Shown one piece after another: positions 23,777 to 33,487 of a DNA stretch of 64,000 nt; the stretch's first letter is position 1; each line of letters starts with the position of its first letter. The notes beneath the pieces were generated by a model. That model saw only the letters and a list, made by a program, of their open reading frames with translations. It did not search any database and had not been told where the DNA came from. This DNA comes from Belnapia moabensis DSM 16746 (GTDB lineage: Bacteria; Pseudomonadota; Alphaproteobacteria; Acetobacterales; Acetobacteraceae). The stretch is taken from assembly GCF_000745835.1 (NCBI RefSeq), contig NZ_JQKB01000018.1, positions 1-64,000 of the forward strand. Reading direction: 5' to 3'. Both the position numbers and the translations under genes were made by a program.

Positions 23777-26052
23777 TGAACGTCATCACCGACAAGCTCC
23801 GGGTCGAGGACAACAAGTGGATCGGCCAGCGCACCATCCGCCCCGACGGCGCGGACAAGGTGACGGGCCGCGCCAGCTACGCGGCCGACAACACCATGCC
23901 GGGGATGATCTGGGGCAAGGTGCTGCGCAGCCCGCACGCCCATGCCCGCATCCGCTCCATCGACACCAGCAAGGCGGAAGCCCTGCCGGGGGTGAAGGCG
24001 GTGGTCACGGCGAAGGACATCGTCGACTTCCCGCTCGAGACCTCGGTCATGCTCGGCATCCAGGACATGCGCTGGATGTGCCGCAACGTGATGGCACGCG
24101 AGAAGGCGCTGTTCCACGGCCACCCCGTCGCCGCCGTCGCCGCGATCAACGAAGAGGTAGCGGCCGCCGCCTGCGCCCTGATCGCGGTGGATTACGAGGT
24201 CCTGCCGCATGTCATCGAGATCGAGGACGCGATCCGCGATGACGCGCCGATCCTGCACGACTTCGCCAAGTTCGAGGGCAAGCCCTCCAACATTGCCGGC
24301 ACGATGACGGCGAAGCTCGGCGATGTGGAGGCCGGCTTCGCCGAGGCCGATATCGTCGTCGAGCGGACCTTCCGCACCCGCCCGATCCACCAGGGCTATA
24401 TCGAGCCGCAGGCCTGCACCGTCAGCTACTCGGCGGATGGCCGCGCCACGATCTGGAGCAGCAGCCAGGGCCAGTTCATGGTCCGCGCCATGACCTCGCT
24501 GCTGACCGGCGTGCCGCAGAGCAACATCCGGGCGATCCCGGCCGAGATCGGCGGCGGCTTCGGCGCCAAGACGATCATCTACCTCGAGCCCGTCGCCCTG
24601 CTGCTGTCGAAGAAGTCGGGCCGCCCGGTGAAGATGGTGATGACGCGGGAGGAGGTGATGCGGGCCACCGGCCCGACCTCCGGCTCCTTCAGCACCGTCA
24701 AGATCGGCGCTAAGAAGGATGGCACCTTCGTCGCCGCCAAGGGCGACTTCTACATCCAGGCGGGCTGCCTTCCGGGCGGGCCGCTGCGTGGACCGGTCGG
24801 TTGCTCCTTCGCGCCCTACGACATCCCGAACGTGCTCTCGGTCGGCTACGACGTCGTCTCCAACCGCTCAAAGGTTGCGGCCTACCGTGCGCCGGGCGCC
24901 CCGCTCGGCGCCTATGCGGCCGAATGCGTCATCGACGAGATCGCCGAGCAGCTGGGGATGGACCCGCTGGAGCTGCGCCTGAAGAACACGGCCAGGTCCG
25001 GCACCAAGGCGGCCTATGGCGCGACCTTCGCCAAGGTGACCTTCGAGGAGACGATCGAGGCGATCCGCGACCATGAGCACTACAAGGCGCCGCTCGACCG
25101 CAACCCGCGCCCCGGCGTGAAGCGCGGCCGCGGCCTCGCCTCCGGCTTCTGGTACAATGCCGGCGGCGAGAGCAGCGCGCAGGTCAACATTACCGAGGAT
25201 GGCAACGTTGTCGTCACCACCGGCCACCCGGATGTCGGCGGCTCGCGCGCCTCGATCGCCAATGTCACCGCCGAGCTGCTGGGCGTCGACCATGGCCGCG
25301 TCTCGGTGCTGATCGGCGACACCGCCAGCATCGGCTACAGCAACCTCACCGGCGGCAGCCGCGTCACCTTCGCCTCCGCCATGGTGGTCACGCAGTCGGC
25401 CGAGAAGGTGATCGGCCAGCTGAAGGAGCGCGCGGCGAAGATCTGGAAGATCGACCCCGAGGCGGTGCATTGGGAGAATGGCGAGGCCCGCCCCGCCGGC
25501 CCCAATGCCGGCCAGTTCCCGCCGCTCAGCCTCGCCGACCTGGCCGCGAAGGCGAGCGAGACCGGCGGGCCGATCGGCGCCGGCGTCCAGCTCAACACCG
25601 CCGGCGCCGAGCCCGGCTTCGCCACCCATGTCGTCGATGTGGAAGTGGATGTCGATCTCGGCATCGTACGCGTCCTGCGCTACACCGCGGCGCAGGATGT
25701 CGGCCGCGCCCTGCACCCCAGCTATGTCGAGGGCCAGATCCAGGGCGGCGTGGTGCAGGGCATCGGCTGGGCGCTGAGCGAGGAGTATCTCTACGACCGC
25801 CAGGGCCGGCTGGAGAATGCCGGCTTCCTCGACTACCGCATGCCGGTCTGCTCCGACGTGCCGATGATCGAGGCGGTGATGCTGGAGATCCCGAACCCCA
25901 AGCATCCGCAGGGCGTGCGCGGCGTGGGCGAGGCGCCGATCGTCCCGCCGCTGGCCGCCATCGCCAACGCTGTCCACGACGCGCTCGGCACCCGCTTCTA
26001 CAGCCTGCCGATGTCGCCACCGAAGGTGCTGGAGCGGCTGGACGGAGGTTAG
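23776..26052 (+). CDS. Molybdenum hydroxylase molybdopterin-binding (large) subunit
   Basis: A 758-residue subunit binding the molybdopterin cytosine dinucleotide cofactor and hydroxylating an aldehyde, N-heterocycle or aromatic substrate. The N-terminal a/b hammerhead domain runs from about 20 to 130 (DKVTGRASYAADN, LRSPHAHARI). Cofactor-binding segments GGGFGAK (about 257), VAAYRAPGAP, and near the end GVRGVGEAPIVPP, with a Glu in the expected catalytic position, are visible. The CO dehydrogenase active-site AYxCSFR loop is not seen, so CO oxidation is unlikely. ATG 23776 is fixed by the overlap with the small subunit. Substrate is unknown. Confidence 0.93.
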   Translation: MNVITDKLRVEDNKWIGQRTIRPDGADKVTGRASYAADNTMPGMIWGKVLRSPHAHARIRSIDTSKAEALPGVKAVVTAKDIVDFPLETSVMLGIQDMRWMCRNVMAREKALFHGHPVAAVAAINEEVAAAACALIAVDYEVLPHVIEIEDAIRDDAPILHDFAKFEGKPSNIAGTMTAKLGDVEAGFAEADIVVERTFRTRPIHQGYIEPQACTVSYSADGRATIWSSSQGQFMVRAMTSLLTGVPQSNIRAIPAEIGGGFGAKTIIYLEPVALLLSKKSGRPVKMVMTREEVMRATGPTSGSFSTVKIGAKKDGTFVAAKGDFYIQAGCLPGGPLRGPVGCSFAPYDIPNVLSVGYDVVSNRSKVAAYRAPGAPLGAYAAECVIDEIAEQLGMDPLELRLKNTARSGTKAAYGATFAKVTFEETIEAIRDHEHYKAPLDRNPRPGVKRGRGLASGFWYNAGGESSAQVNITEDGNVVVTTGHPDVGGSRASIANVTAELLGVDHGRVSVLIGDTASIGYSNLTGGSRVTFASAMVVTQSAEKVIGQLKERAAKIWKIDPEAVHWENGEARPAGPNAGQFPPLSLADLAAKASETGGPIGAGVQLNTAGAEPGFATHVVDVEVDVDLGIVRVLRYTAAQDVGRALHPSYVEGQIQGGVVQGIGWALSEEYLYDRQGRLENAGFLDYRMPVCSDVPMIEAVMLEIPNPKHPQGVRGVGEAPIVPPLAAIANAVHDALGTRFYSLPMSPPKVLERLDGG

Positions 26053-27353
26053 GGCCGCTTCCCCAAGCCCGCGCCGCCGCCCTCCCCGCGGCCGGCGGCG
26101 CGACCTCCGCCCGCTGGCCGGTTTCCGGCATTGCCAGCAGGTAGCCGAGGAAGCCGAGCAGGGCGATGCCGCCCAGCAGCAGGAAGGCGGCCGAATAGCC
26201 CAGGCCGACGATCACCGCCCCCGCCAGCGTCGCGCTGAGCGCCGCGCCCAGCCCCTGCGCGGTGGCGACAGCCCCCTGGCTGACATTGAAGCGCCCCGTG
26301 CCCCGCGTGAGGTCCGCCACCACCACCGGGAACAGCGCCCCGAAGATGCCGGCGCCCACGCCGTCCAGCAGCTGCACGCCGAGCAGCCACCACGGGCTGT
26401 CGGAGACGATGTAGAGCCCCCCGCGCCGCCAGCACGCCGAAGGCCACGAGGAAGATCGGCTTCCGCCCCCAGACATCCGCCCTGGCGCCGACCAGCATGG
26501 CGACCGGCACCATCACGCATTGCGCGCCGACGATGCAGCCCGCGATCAGCGAGGTGGCGTAGTCCTTGCCGACCACATGGGTCAGCTTCTGCCCGACGGT
26601 CGGCAGCATCGCCGCAGTGGCCAGGTGGAAGGTCGCCATCAGCCCGGCGAAGATCAGCAGCGGCCTGCAGGTCAGCAGCGCCTGCCAGGCCGAAGGCTGC
26701 TCCCGCCCGTCCGTCCCGCCCCGCTCCTCCTCCAGCCCCCGCGCCACGTCGTCGTCGATCGCCGCAGCCGCTATCATCAACATGGCGGCGATGCTGGCCG
26801 CCGCCAGCGCCCCCATGATCCAGAAGACGACCACCGGCCCGAACAGCACGGCGAGCCCCGCCGCCAGCGCCGCCGAGACGGCATTGCCGGCATGGTTGAA
26901 GGCCTCGTTCCGCCCGACCCGGCGGGAGAAAGCCCGCGGCCCAACGATGCCCAGCGTGATCGCCGCGAGCGCCGGCGGGAAGATCGCGCCGGCGATCCCG
27001 GCAACCGACTGCGTCGCGGCCACCGCGTAGAAATTGCCGATGAAGGGCAGCACGACGCAGCTTGCCGTCACCGCTACGGCGGCGGCGATCACGATGGCCC
27101 GCTTGTGCCGGCTGCGGTCGATCAGCGCGCCGGCCGGTGTCTGCGCCAGCAGCCCCGCCACGGCCGAGAGGGTGATGACGAGGCCGATGGTCGCCTCGTT
27201 CCAGCCCTGGTCCGGCCCGCGCACCGCGAGCAGGTAGATGGCGAGGTAAGGCCCCAGCCCGTCCCGCACATCCGCCAGGAAGAAGTTGAGCGCATCCAGC
27301 CCGCGGCGGATCCGCCGAGATGGCTCCTCGGCGGCAGCCGTCATCATCGTCAC
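26049..27353 (-). pseudogene. MFS transporter, frameshifted
   Basis: The N-terminal 300 residues read as a 12-helix MFS permease (LADVRDGLGPYLAIYLLAV, GALIDRSRHKRAIVI, RADVWGRKPIFLVAFGVLA). At the C6 run 26417-26422 (G6 on the coding strand) the frame changes: the continuation GLYIVSDSPWWLLGVQLLDG to LAMPETGQRAEV lies in another minus frame. One G too many explains this. In the correct frame there is no stop at the expected place near 26050, so a second change near the 3' end is likely. Either a true pseudogene or an assembly error at the homopolymer. It follows the ArsB-like gene by 13 bp and overlaps the convergent large-subunit stop. Confidence 0.75.
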
Positions 27354-27366
27354 TCCAGGTCGGGGA

Positions 27367-28635
27367 TCAAGAGAGGAGGATCACCGCGGCCATCGCCAGC
27401 ACCAGCGCTGGCGGCGTCACCAGCGCGCCGAGCTTCAGGAACTGCCAGGCCGTCACCACCAGCCCCTCCCGCCGCAGGGCGATCAGCCAGAGGATCGTCG
27501 CCAGTGACCCCGTCACCGACAGGTTCGGCCCGAGATCGATGCCGATCAGCACCGCCGCACGCACCGGCTCCGGCACCTGCGCCAACTCCACCACGCGGCC
27601 GGCGACCAGCCCGGCCGGCAGGTTGTTGACTAGGTTGGTGCCAACCGCCAGCACTCCGCCCGCGATCCAGGCGGCCTCCGTCACCGAGCCCTGCACCAGC
27701 TCCCGCAGCAGCCCGGCCAGCGCGGCGGTGACGCCGGTGCGCTGCAACGCCTCCACCAGCACGAAGAGCCCGGCGACCAGCGGCAGCACGCCCCAGGCGA
27801 CGCCGCGCAGCACCGTCATCGGCCCGCACTCCGAGCGCAGCAGCACCAGCCCCGCCGATACCAGCCCGGCGAGGAAGGTCGGCAGGCCGAGATCCGCCCC
27901 GAGGCCGGAGGCGGTGAGCAGCACGACGGCCGTGCCGAGAATGCCGATGGCTGCCATCCGCCCGCCGGGCGAGAGCACAGGCACCGCGATATCCGTCTCG
28001 AGCGGCGCCCGCAGCGCCTCCCGCTGGGTCAACCACAACATCCCGTAGGTCGTCAGGATCGCCGCCAGCGAGGGCAGCGCGTAGCGCGGCAGCCACTCCA
28101 GCAGTGGCGGCATGTCGCTGCCATAGATCACCAGATTGGCCGGGTTCGAGATCGGCAGCACGAAGCTCGCGGCATTGGCGATGAAGGCGCAGACCAGCAG
28201 GTAGGGCAGCGGCCGCTCCGCCCTGGCCGCCCGCGCCACGGCGGCGACGGCCGGCGTCAGCACCACCGCCGTCGCGTCGTTCGAGAGGAAGGCGGTCACC
28301 AGCGTGCCGACCGCGAAGACCAGCGTGAAGAGCCGCGTCGCCGAGCCCTTCGCCAGCCGCGCCGCGCGGGCGGCGAGCCAGTCGAACAGCCCCTCCTGCC
28401 GCGCCAGCTCGGCCAGCAGCATCATCCCGACCAGGAACAGGTACACATCGGTGCCCCGGGCGACCCCGGCCAGCGCATCCGTCCAGGGCATCAGCCCGAG
28501 CAGCACGAGCAGCACCGCGCCCGACGCCGCCCAGACGAATTCCGGCCAGGCGAAGGGCCGCAGGATCACGCCCGCCGTCGCTACCGCGGCGATGCTCCAG
28601 ACCGTCCAGGGCGAGGCTGCCAGCGTCGCCAGCAT
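27367..28635 (-). CDS. ArsB/NhaD-type anion permease
   Basis: A 422-residue polytopic inner-membrane protein of the ion-transporter (ArsB/SLC13-like) superfamily. Repeated hairpin-helix signatures include TAFLSNDATAVVLTPAVAAV and GTNLVNNLPAGLVAG, with GPNLSVTGSLATILW near the C-terminus, as in ArsB. No arsR or arsC is adjacent, so arsenite export is not established; other anions or dicarboxylates are possible. Translation appears coupled to a mini-ORF, since ATG 28635 overlaps its stop as TGATG. Confidence 0.85.
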   Translation of the reverse strand: MLATLAASPWTVWSIAAVATAGVILRPFAWPEFVWAASGAVLLVLLGLMPWTDALAGVARGTDVYLFLVGMMLLAELARQEGLFDWLAARAARLAKGSATRLFTLVFAVGTLVTAFLSNDATAVVLTPAVAAVARAARAERPLPYLLVCAFIANAASFVLPISNPANLVIYGSDMPPLLEWLPRYALPSLAAILTTYGMLWLTQREALRAPLETDIAVPVLSPGGRMAAIGILGTAVVLLTASGLGADLGLPTFLAGLVSAGLVLLRSECGPMTVLRGVAWGVLPLVAGLFVLVEALQRTGVTAALAGLLRELVQGSVTEAAWIAGGVLAVGTNLVNNLPAGLVAGRVVELAQVPEPVRAAVLIGIDLGPNLSVTGSLATILWLIALRREGLVVTAWQFLKLGALVTPPALVLAMAAVILLS

Positions 28636-28727
28636 CAGCCCGCCACTCTCGCCACGTGACGGCTGAGGCCGGCACGGGCACGGGCCAGGGCAGGATGTCG
28701 TGCGTTACGCACGCAGGCATCGCACAT
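28635..28727 (-). CDS. 30-residue mini-ORF coupled to the ArsB-like gene
   Basis: ATG 28727 to a TGA that overlaps the permease ATG (TGATG). It starts MCDACVRNARH, with two Cys and one His in the first eleven residues, which could bind a metal or metalloid. It could be a regulatory leader peptide. Support is only the double overlap architecture. Confidence 0.35.
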   Translation of the reverse strand: MCDACVRNARHPALARARAGLSRHVARVAG

Positions 28728-28852
28728 CAGTCTCGTCTCTCCTGGACAGCGTGATGGTCAGCCACGCGGCCGCCACGGCCTTCGGGCGCCGGCGGGCCGC
28801 AGGCCTCCACCAGCGGGCCAAGCCGTTCCTCGAATAGCCGATTGATGCGCAT
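28727..28852 (-). CDS. 41-residue mini-ORF, first of a coupled chain
   Basis: ATG 28852 to TGA 28727-28729, which overlaps the ATG of the 30-residue mini-ORF as TGATG. It starts MRINRLFEERLGPLVEACG and has the local GC-rich third-position pattern. No family is recognised. The two mini-ORFs plus the permease form a chain of three stop-start overlaps. Confidence 0.4.
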   Translation of the reverse strand: MRINRLFEERLGPLVEACGPPAPEGRGGRVADHHAVQERRD

Positions 28853-28969
28853 GCCGCACTATAGGCGCGGCGACCCGTTTGGTTGCATCACCCGGCCGCT
28901 CCCTCGACATCCCGCTGCGGATGCCGAAGGCCTGAGGGTCAGGCGGCCATACCCGCCTGACCCGGTCCC

Positions 28970-31900
28970 TCACTCGGCCGGCGCAACCCCCGGATGACCC
29001 GCCTCCACCCGCGGCTTGCGGCGCCGCGCGAGCGCCCGCGCCACCACGTAGAAGACCGGGGTGAAGACCAGCCCGAACAGCGTCACCCCCAGCATCCCAT
29101 AGAACACCGCGACGCCGAGGCTCTGGCGCATCTCCGCCCCCGCCCCCGTCGCCACCGTCAGCGGCAGCACGCCGAGGATGAAGGCGAGGCTGGTCATCAG
29201 GATCGGACGCAGGCGGGTCTTCGCCGCGGCGACTGCGGCGTCCCAGCGGCTCATCCCCTCATCCTCCGCCGCGCGGGCGAATTCCACGATGAGGATCGCG
29301 TTCTTCGCCGCCAGCCCGACCAGAACCACCAGCCCGACCTGCACCAGCACGTTGTTGTCGAGGCCCATATGCTTCACGCCGAGCAGCGCCGCCAGCACCG
29401 ACATCGGCGCGATCAGCACCACCGCCACCGGCAGCAGCCAGCTCTCATACATCGCCGCCAGCACGAGGAAGACGAAGACCACGGCGAAGCCGAAGGCGAT
29501 CGGCGCGGTATTGCCCGCGATGCGCTCCTGCAAGGCCAGCTCCGTCCACTCGTAGCCGAAGCCCTCCGGCAGGTTGGCCTTCAGCACCTCCTCCATCGCC
29601 GCGATCGCCTGGCCGGTGGAGACGCCCGGCAGCGCCGCCCCCTGCAATTCGGCCGCCGGATAGAGGTTGTAGCGCGGCACGCGATAGGGGCCGGAGGTCT
29701 CGTGGAAGGTGGCGAGGCTGCCGAGCGGCACCATGGAGCCGTCGTCGCTCCGCGTCCGCAGCCGCGCGATGTCCTCGATGGCCATGCGATGCTGCATGTC
29801 CGCCTGCGCCGTGACGCGCCAGGTGCGGCCGAGCAGGTTGAAGTCGTTGACGAAGGCGGAGCCCATGTAGACCGCCATCGCCTCATGCACCCGGGAGATC
29901 GGCACGCCGAGCATCTCCGCCCGGGTCCGGTCGATATCGGCACGGATCTGCGGCGTCGCCGTGTTGAAGAGGCTGAAGGCGAAGGCGATGCCCGGCGTCC
30001 CGTTTGCCGCCATCATCACCTGCTGCGTCGCCCGCTCGAGCTCCGCCGGGCCGCGGCCGGCACGGTCCTGGATCATCAGCTTGAAGCCGCCGCCCGTGCC
30101 GATGCCAGGCACCGGCGGCGGCGGGATGACGAGCACCTGCGCATCCGGGTCGCCCATCAGCCGGCGCTGGAGGTCGGCCAGGATGCCGTTGCCGGTCAGC
30201 CCCTCATGCGTCCGCGCCTCGAAGGGCTTCAGGCTGGCGAAGACCACGCCGGTATTCGGAGCGTTGGTGAAGGTCGCGCCGTCGAAACCGACGAAGGCGA
30301 CGGCGCTCTCGACGCCCGGCGTCGCCAGGATGGCGTCGGAGGCCCGCCGCACCACCGCATCCGTCCGGCTGAGGCTGGCGCCCGGCGGCAGTTGGAAGGC
30401 GGCGATGAAGTAGCCGCGGTCGAGCGGCGGGATCAGCCCCGTCGGCGTCGCCAGCACCGTCTGCCCGGTCAGCGCCAGCAGCCCGCCATAGATCAGCAGA
30501 AGCAGCACCGGCAGCCGCACCAGCCGTCGCGTCAACCCGCCATAGCCGAGCGAGAGCCGGTCGAAGACCCAGTTGAAGCCGCGGAAGAACAGCCCGACCG
30601 GCAGCAGCCAGCGCGAGCGCGGCCCATGCCCGTGCGGCTTCAGCAGCAGCGCGGCCAGCGCCGGCGAGAGCGTCAGCGACACCAGCGCCGAGAGCAGGGT
30701 CGCCACCGAGATCGTCGCCGCGAACTGCTTGTAGAAGGCCCCCGCGATGCCGGTGATGAAGGCCGTCGGCAGGAAGACCGCGACCAGCACCAGCGCGATG
30801 GCGATGAGGGCGAAGCCCACCTCGTCCATCGTCCGCCGCGCTGCCTCGAGCGGCGACATCCCCTCCGCCATGTGCCGCTCGGCGTTCTCGACGACGACGA
30901 TGGCGTCGTCGACGACGATGCCGATGGCGAGGATCAGGCCGAACATCGTCAGCGAGTTCAGCGTGAAGCCCAGCGCCAGCAGCACGCCGAAGGTGCCGAT
31001 GATGGAGACCGGGATGGCCAGCAGCGGGATCACCGCCGCCCGCCAGTTCTGCAGGAACAGCACCACCACCAGCACCACCAGGGCCACGGCCTCGGCGAAG
31101 GTGTGCAGCACCGCCTCCATGCTCTGGGCGATGAAGCGCGTCGGGTCGTAGACCACGCTGTAGCCGATGCCGGAGGGGAAGCCGGGCGCCGCCTCCTCCA
31201 TCGTCGCCCGCACCGCGGCCGCCGTCTGCAAGGCATTGCTGCCCGGCCTTTGGAAGATGACGATGGCCGTCGCCACCTGGTTGTTCAGCAGCGCGTTGAT
31301 GGTGTAGTCGGCCGCGCCGATCTCGGTCCGCGCCAGGTCGCGCAACCGCACCGGCGCGCCGCCCGCGCCCGTCGCCACCACCTGCTCGTCGAACTGCTCG
31401 GGCGAGACGAGCCGCCCCTGCGCCTGCACGCTCACCTCGAAGGCGCCCGCCTCCGCCGCGCGTGGCGCCTGGCCGATGGCACCGGCGGCGACCTGCGCAT
31501 TCGCCCGCTGCAGGGCCTGCACCACATCGCCCGGCGAGAGACCGCGCGCCGCCGTGCGGTCCGGGTCGAGCCAGACGCGCATCGCATAGTCCCGCGCGCC
31601 GAAGACCTGCGCATCGCCCACGCCGTCCAGCCGCGTCAGCCGGTCCTTGATGGCGAGCGTCGCATAGTTGGAGACGTAGTCGGGGCTCCGGCTGCCATCC
31701 GGCGAGGTCAGGTGCACGACCATCAGCAGGTCGGGCGAGGCCTTCTTCACCGTGATGCCGAGGCGCCGCACATCCTCCGGCAGGCGCGGCTCTGCGATGG
31801 CGACGCGGTTCTGCACTAGCACCTGCGCCTGGTCGACATCGACGCCCTGGCGGAAGACAACACTGATCGTCACCCGCCCGTCGCCGGTCGATTGCGAGGA

Positions 31901-32140
31901 GAGGTAGAGCATGCCGTCCACCCCGTTCACCTCCTGCTCGATCGGCCCGGCGACGGTGCCGGCGATCGTCTCGGCGGAGGCGCCGGGATAGAGCGCCGTC
32001 ACCTGCACGGTGGGCGGCGCGATCTCGGGATATTCGGCGATGGGCAGCCGCAGCGCGGCCAGCGCGCCGATGAGGGTGATGGCGATCGACAGCACCGCGG
32101 CGAAGACCGGGCGGTCGATGAAGAAGCGGGCGAGGCGCAC
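28970..32140 (-). CDS. RND multidrug efflux pump, HAE1/AcrB type
   Basis: A 1056-residue inner-membrane proton/drug antiporter, the usual AcrB length. It starts MRLARFFIDRPVFAAVLSI. The two large periplasmic loops follow TM1 and TM7. TM4 carries the proton-relay Asp pair in GIVVDDAIVVVENAER, and the second half has GLAAKNAILIVEFA. It works with the adaptor gene upstream (24 bp gap) and an outer-membrane TolC-like channel encoded elsewhere. Transcription is probably repressed by the divergent TetR protein via the inverted repeat at 33384-33431. Confidence 0.96.
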   Translation of the reverse strand: MRLARFFIDRPVFAAVLSIAITLIGALAALRLPIAEYPEIAPPTVQVTALYPGASAETIAGTVAGPIEQEVNGVDGMLYLSSQSTGDGRVTISVVFRQGVDVDQAQVLVQNRVAIAEPRLPEDVRRLGITVKKASPDLLMVVHLTSPDGSRSPDYVSNYATLAIKDRLTRLDGVGDAQVFGARDYAMRVWLDPDRTAARGLSPGDVVQALQRANAQVAAGAIGQAPRAAEAGAFEVSVQAQGRLVSPEQFDEQVVATGAGGAPVRLRDLARTEIGAADYTINALLNNQVATAIVIFQRPGSNALQTAAAVRATMEEAAPGFPSGIGYSVVYDPTRFIAQSMEAVLHTFAEAVALVVLVVVLFLQNWRAAVIPLLAIPVSIIGTFGVLLALGFTLNSLTMFGLILAIGIVVDDAIVVVENAERHMAEGMSPLEAARRTMDEVGFALIAIALVLVAVFLPTAFITGIAGAFYKQFAATISVATLLSALVSLTLSPALAALLLKPHGHGPRSRWLLPVGLFFRGFNWVFDRLSLGYGGLTRRLVRLPVLLLLIYGGLLALTGQTVLATPTGLIPPLDRGYFIAAFQLPPGASLSRTDAVVRRASDAILATPGVESAVAFVGFDGATFTNAPNTGVVFASLKPFEARTHEGLTGNGILADLQRRLMGDPDAQVLVIPPPPVPGIGTGGGFKLMIQDRAGRGPAELERATQQVMMAANGTPGIAFAFSLFNTATPQIRADIDRTRAEMLGVPISRVHEAMAVYMGSAFVNDFNLLGRTWRVTAQADMQHRMAIEDIARLRTRSDDGSMVPLGSLATFHETSGPYRVPRYNLYPAAELQGAALPGVSTGQAIAAMEEVLKANLPEGFGYEWTELALQERIAGNTAPIAFGFAVVFVFLVLAAMYESWLLPVAVVLIAPMSVLAALLGVKHMGLDNNVLVQVGLVVLVGLAAKNAILIVEFARAAEDEGMSRWDAAVAAAKTRLRPILMTSLAFILGVLPLTVATGAGAEMRQSLGVAVFYGMLGVTLFGLVFTPVFYVVARALARRRKPRVEAGHPGVAPAE

Positions 32141-32164
32141 GGCACGGGGCCTTTCAGGGTGCGG

Positions 32165-33361
32165 TTATTGCGCGGCGGCGATCGGGCTCGGGCCGATGCG
32201 GCCCTGCTCGGTGGCGACCTTGGCGCCCGGCCGGGCACGGTGCAGCCCGCCGATGATCACCCGATCGTCCGGCCCCAGGCCGCTGCGGACGACGCGCAGC
32301 CCATCGACGAGCGGACCGAGCTGCACCGTGCGCGGCGCGACGGTGCCGTCCGACGCCACGGTCAGCAGCATCCGGCCGGACTGGTCGGCGGTGACGGCCG
32401 CATCCGGCACCATCAGCGCCGGCGTCTCGCCGGATTGCAGGCGAAGGCGGGCGAAGCTGCCCGGCGTCAGGAACAGGTCCGGGTTGGGCAGCACGGCGCG
32501 GCCGCGGATGGTGCCGCTGCGCGCGTCGAAGGCGGTATCGACGAACTCCAATCGTCCCTCATGGCCGAATTCCGTCTCGTCGAGCAGCCGCAGCTGCACG
32601 GTGACGGCGGATTCGCGCATCCCACCCCGCGCCGCGCGGGCGAAGCGCAGATACTGCGCCTCGCTCGCATCGAAGGTGGCATAGACCGGGTCGAGGGTGA
32701 GCAGCACCGTCATCAGCGTCGTGCCCTGCTGCACCAGGTTGCCGGCATCGACACGCCGGTCGCTGATGCGGCCCGGCCGCGGCGCGCGGATTTCGGTCCA
32801 TTCCAGCTCCAGCTCAGCCTGGTGCAGCGCGGCCCGCGCGGCGGCGATGCCGGCCTGCGCCTCGCGCAGGCTGCTGCGCCGGGTGTCCATCTCGGATTCC
32901 GGCGCGAAGCGCTGCTGCACCAGCGGCGTGTAGCGCTGCACCTGCTGCTCGGCGAGCGTCAGCCGCGCCTCGTTCCGTGCCAGCTCGGCCCGCGCCGTCT
33001 CCACCGCGATCCGGAAGGGCCGCTGGTCGATGGTGAAGAGCAGGTCGCCCGTCCGCACCAGCGCGCCATCGCGGAAATGCACCTCCGCAACCTGCCCCGA
33101 GACCCGCGGGCGGATTTCGACCCGGGCCGAGGGCTCGATCCGCGCCGTATGCTCGTCCCATTCCGTGACCTGCCGGGCGAGTGGGGTGGCGACGACGACG
33201 CTCGGCGTCGGCGGGACGCCCTGGGCAAGCGCCGGGTCAGGCAGGCTGGCGCCGGCCACGAGGGCGAGGGTTGCAGGGGCAGGTAGGGTGCGGGCCAGCC
33301 AGCCGAGCCAAGGGCTTTTACCCTTTGTCGCGACAGGGACCTTGCGGGGATCGGGGAGCAT
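32165..33361 (-). CDS. RND efflux periplasmic adaptor subunit
   Basis: A 398-residue membrane-fusion protein bridging the RND pump and outer-membrane channel. The N-terminus has a hydrophobic export segment (about 24-47). The barrel-sandwich/lipoyl motif is RPRVSGQVAEVHFRDGALVR (83-102). A coiled-coil hairpin follows (ARAELARNEARLTLAEQQVQ to ALHQAELELEWTEIRAP), then DRRVDAGNLVQQGTTLM and the C-terminal beta domains. First gene of the efflux operon. Confidence 0.94.
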   Translation of the reverse strand: MLPDPRKVPVATKGKSPWLGWLARTLPAPATLALVAGASLPDPALAQGVPPTPSVVVATPLARQVTEWDEHTARIEPSARVEIRPRVSGQVAEVHFRDGALVRTGDLLFTIDQRPFRIAVETARAELARNEARLTLAEQQVQRYTPLVQQRFAPESEMDTRRSSLREAQAGIAAARAALHQAELELEWTEIRAPRPGRISDRRVDAGNLVQQGTTLMTVLLTLDPVYATFDASEAQYLRFARAARGGMRESAVTVQLRLLDETEFGHEGRLEFVDTAFDARSGTIRGRAVLPNPDLFLTPGSFARLRLQSGETPALMVPDAAVTADQSGRMLLTVASDGTVAPRTVQLGPLVDGLRVVRSGLGPDDRVIIGGLHRARPGAKVATEQGRIGPSPIAAAQ

Positions 33362-33383
33362 CGCTTATCTCCGGGGTCGGAAA

Positions 33384-33431
33384 ATGATACCGACCGGTTC
33401 GTCCCTATAGTAAGTGACCGGTCGGTATCAT
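33384..33431. promoter_or_regulatory. TetR operator between efflux operon and regulator
   Basis: Perfect inverted repeat: ATGATACCGACCGGT (33384-33398) and ACCGGTCGGTATCAT (33417-33431), 18 bp apart. Each arm contains an ACCGACCGGT-type half that is itself near-palindromic. It sits in the only intergenic DNA between the divergent adaptor and tetR genes, so it likely controls both. Confidence 0.75.
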
Positions 33432-33487
33432 CAAGAGCCAATTTTGCGCTGCCGCATGGTTCCGGCATCGCGAGAAAGGGAGTAAGC

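Noticed and set aside
22420-26052. Calling the molybdoenzyme a CO dehydrogenase (coxMSL)
   Set aside because: Gene order fits, but the AYxCSFR active-site loop is not seen in the large subunit.
28758-28973. A 71-codon minus-strand frame downstream of the RND gene
   Set aside because: Arg/Pro-rich with no motif; the mini-ORF in another frame there has better architecture.
28994-31819. A 941-codon open frame antisense to the RND pump
   Set aside because: It is an Arg/His-rich mirror of a GC-rich gene, has no motifs, and the pump on the other strand is certain.
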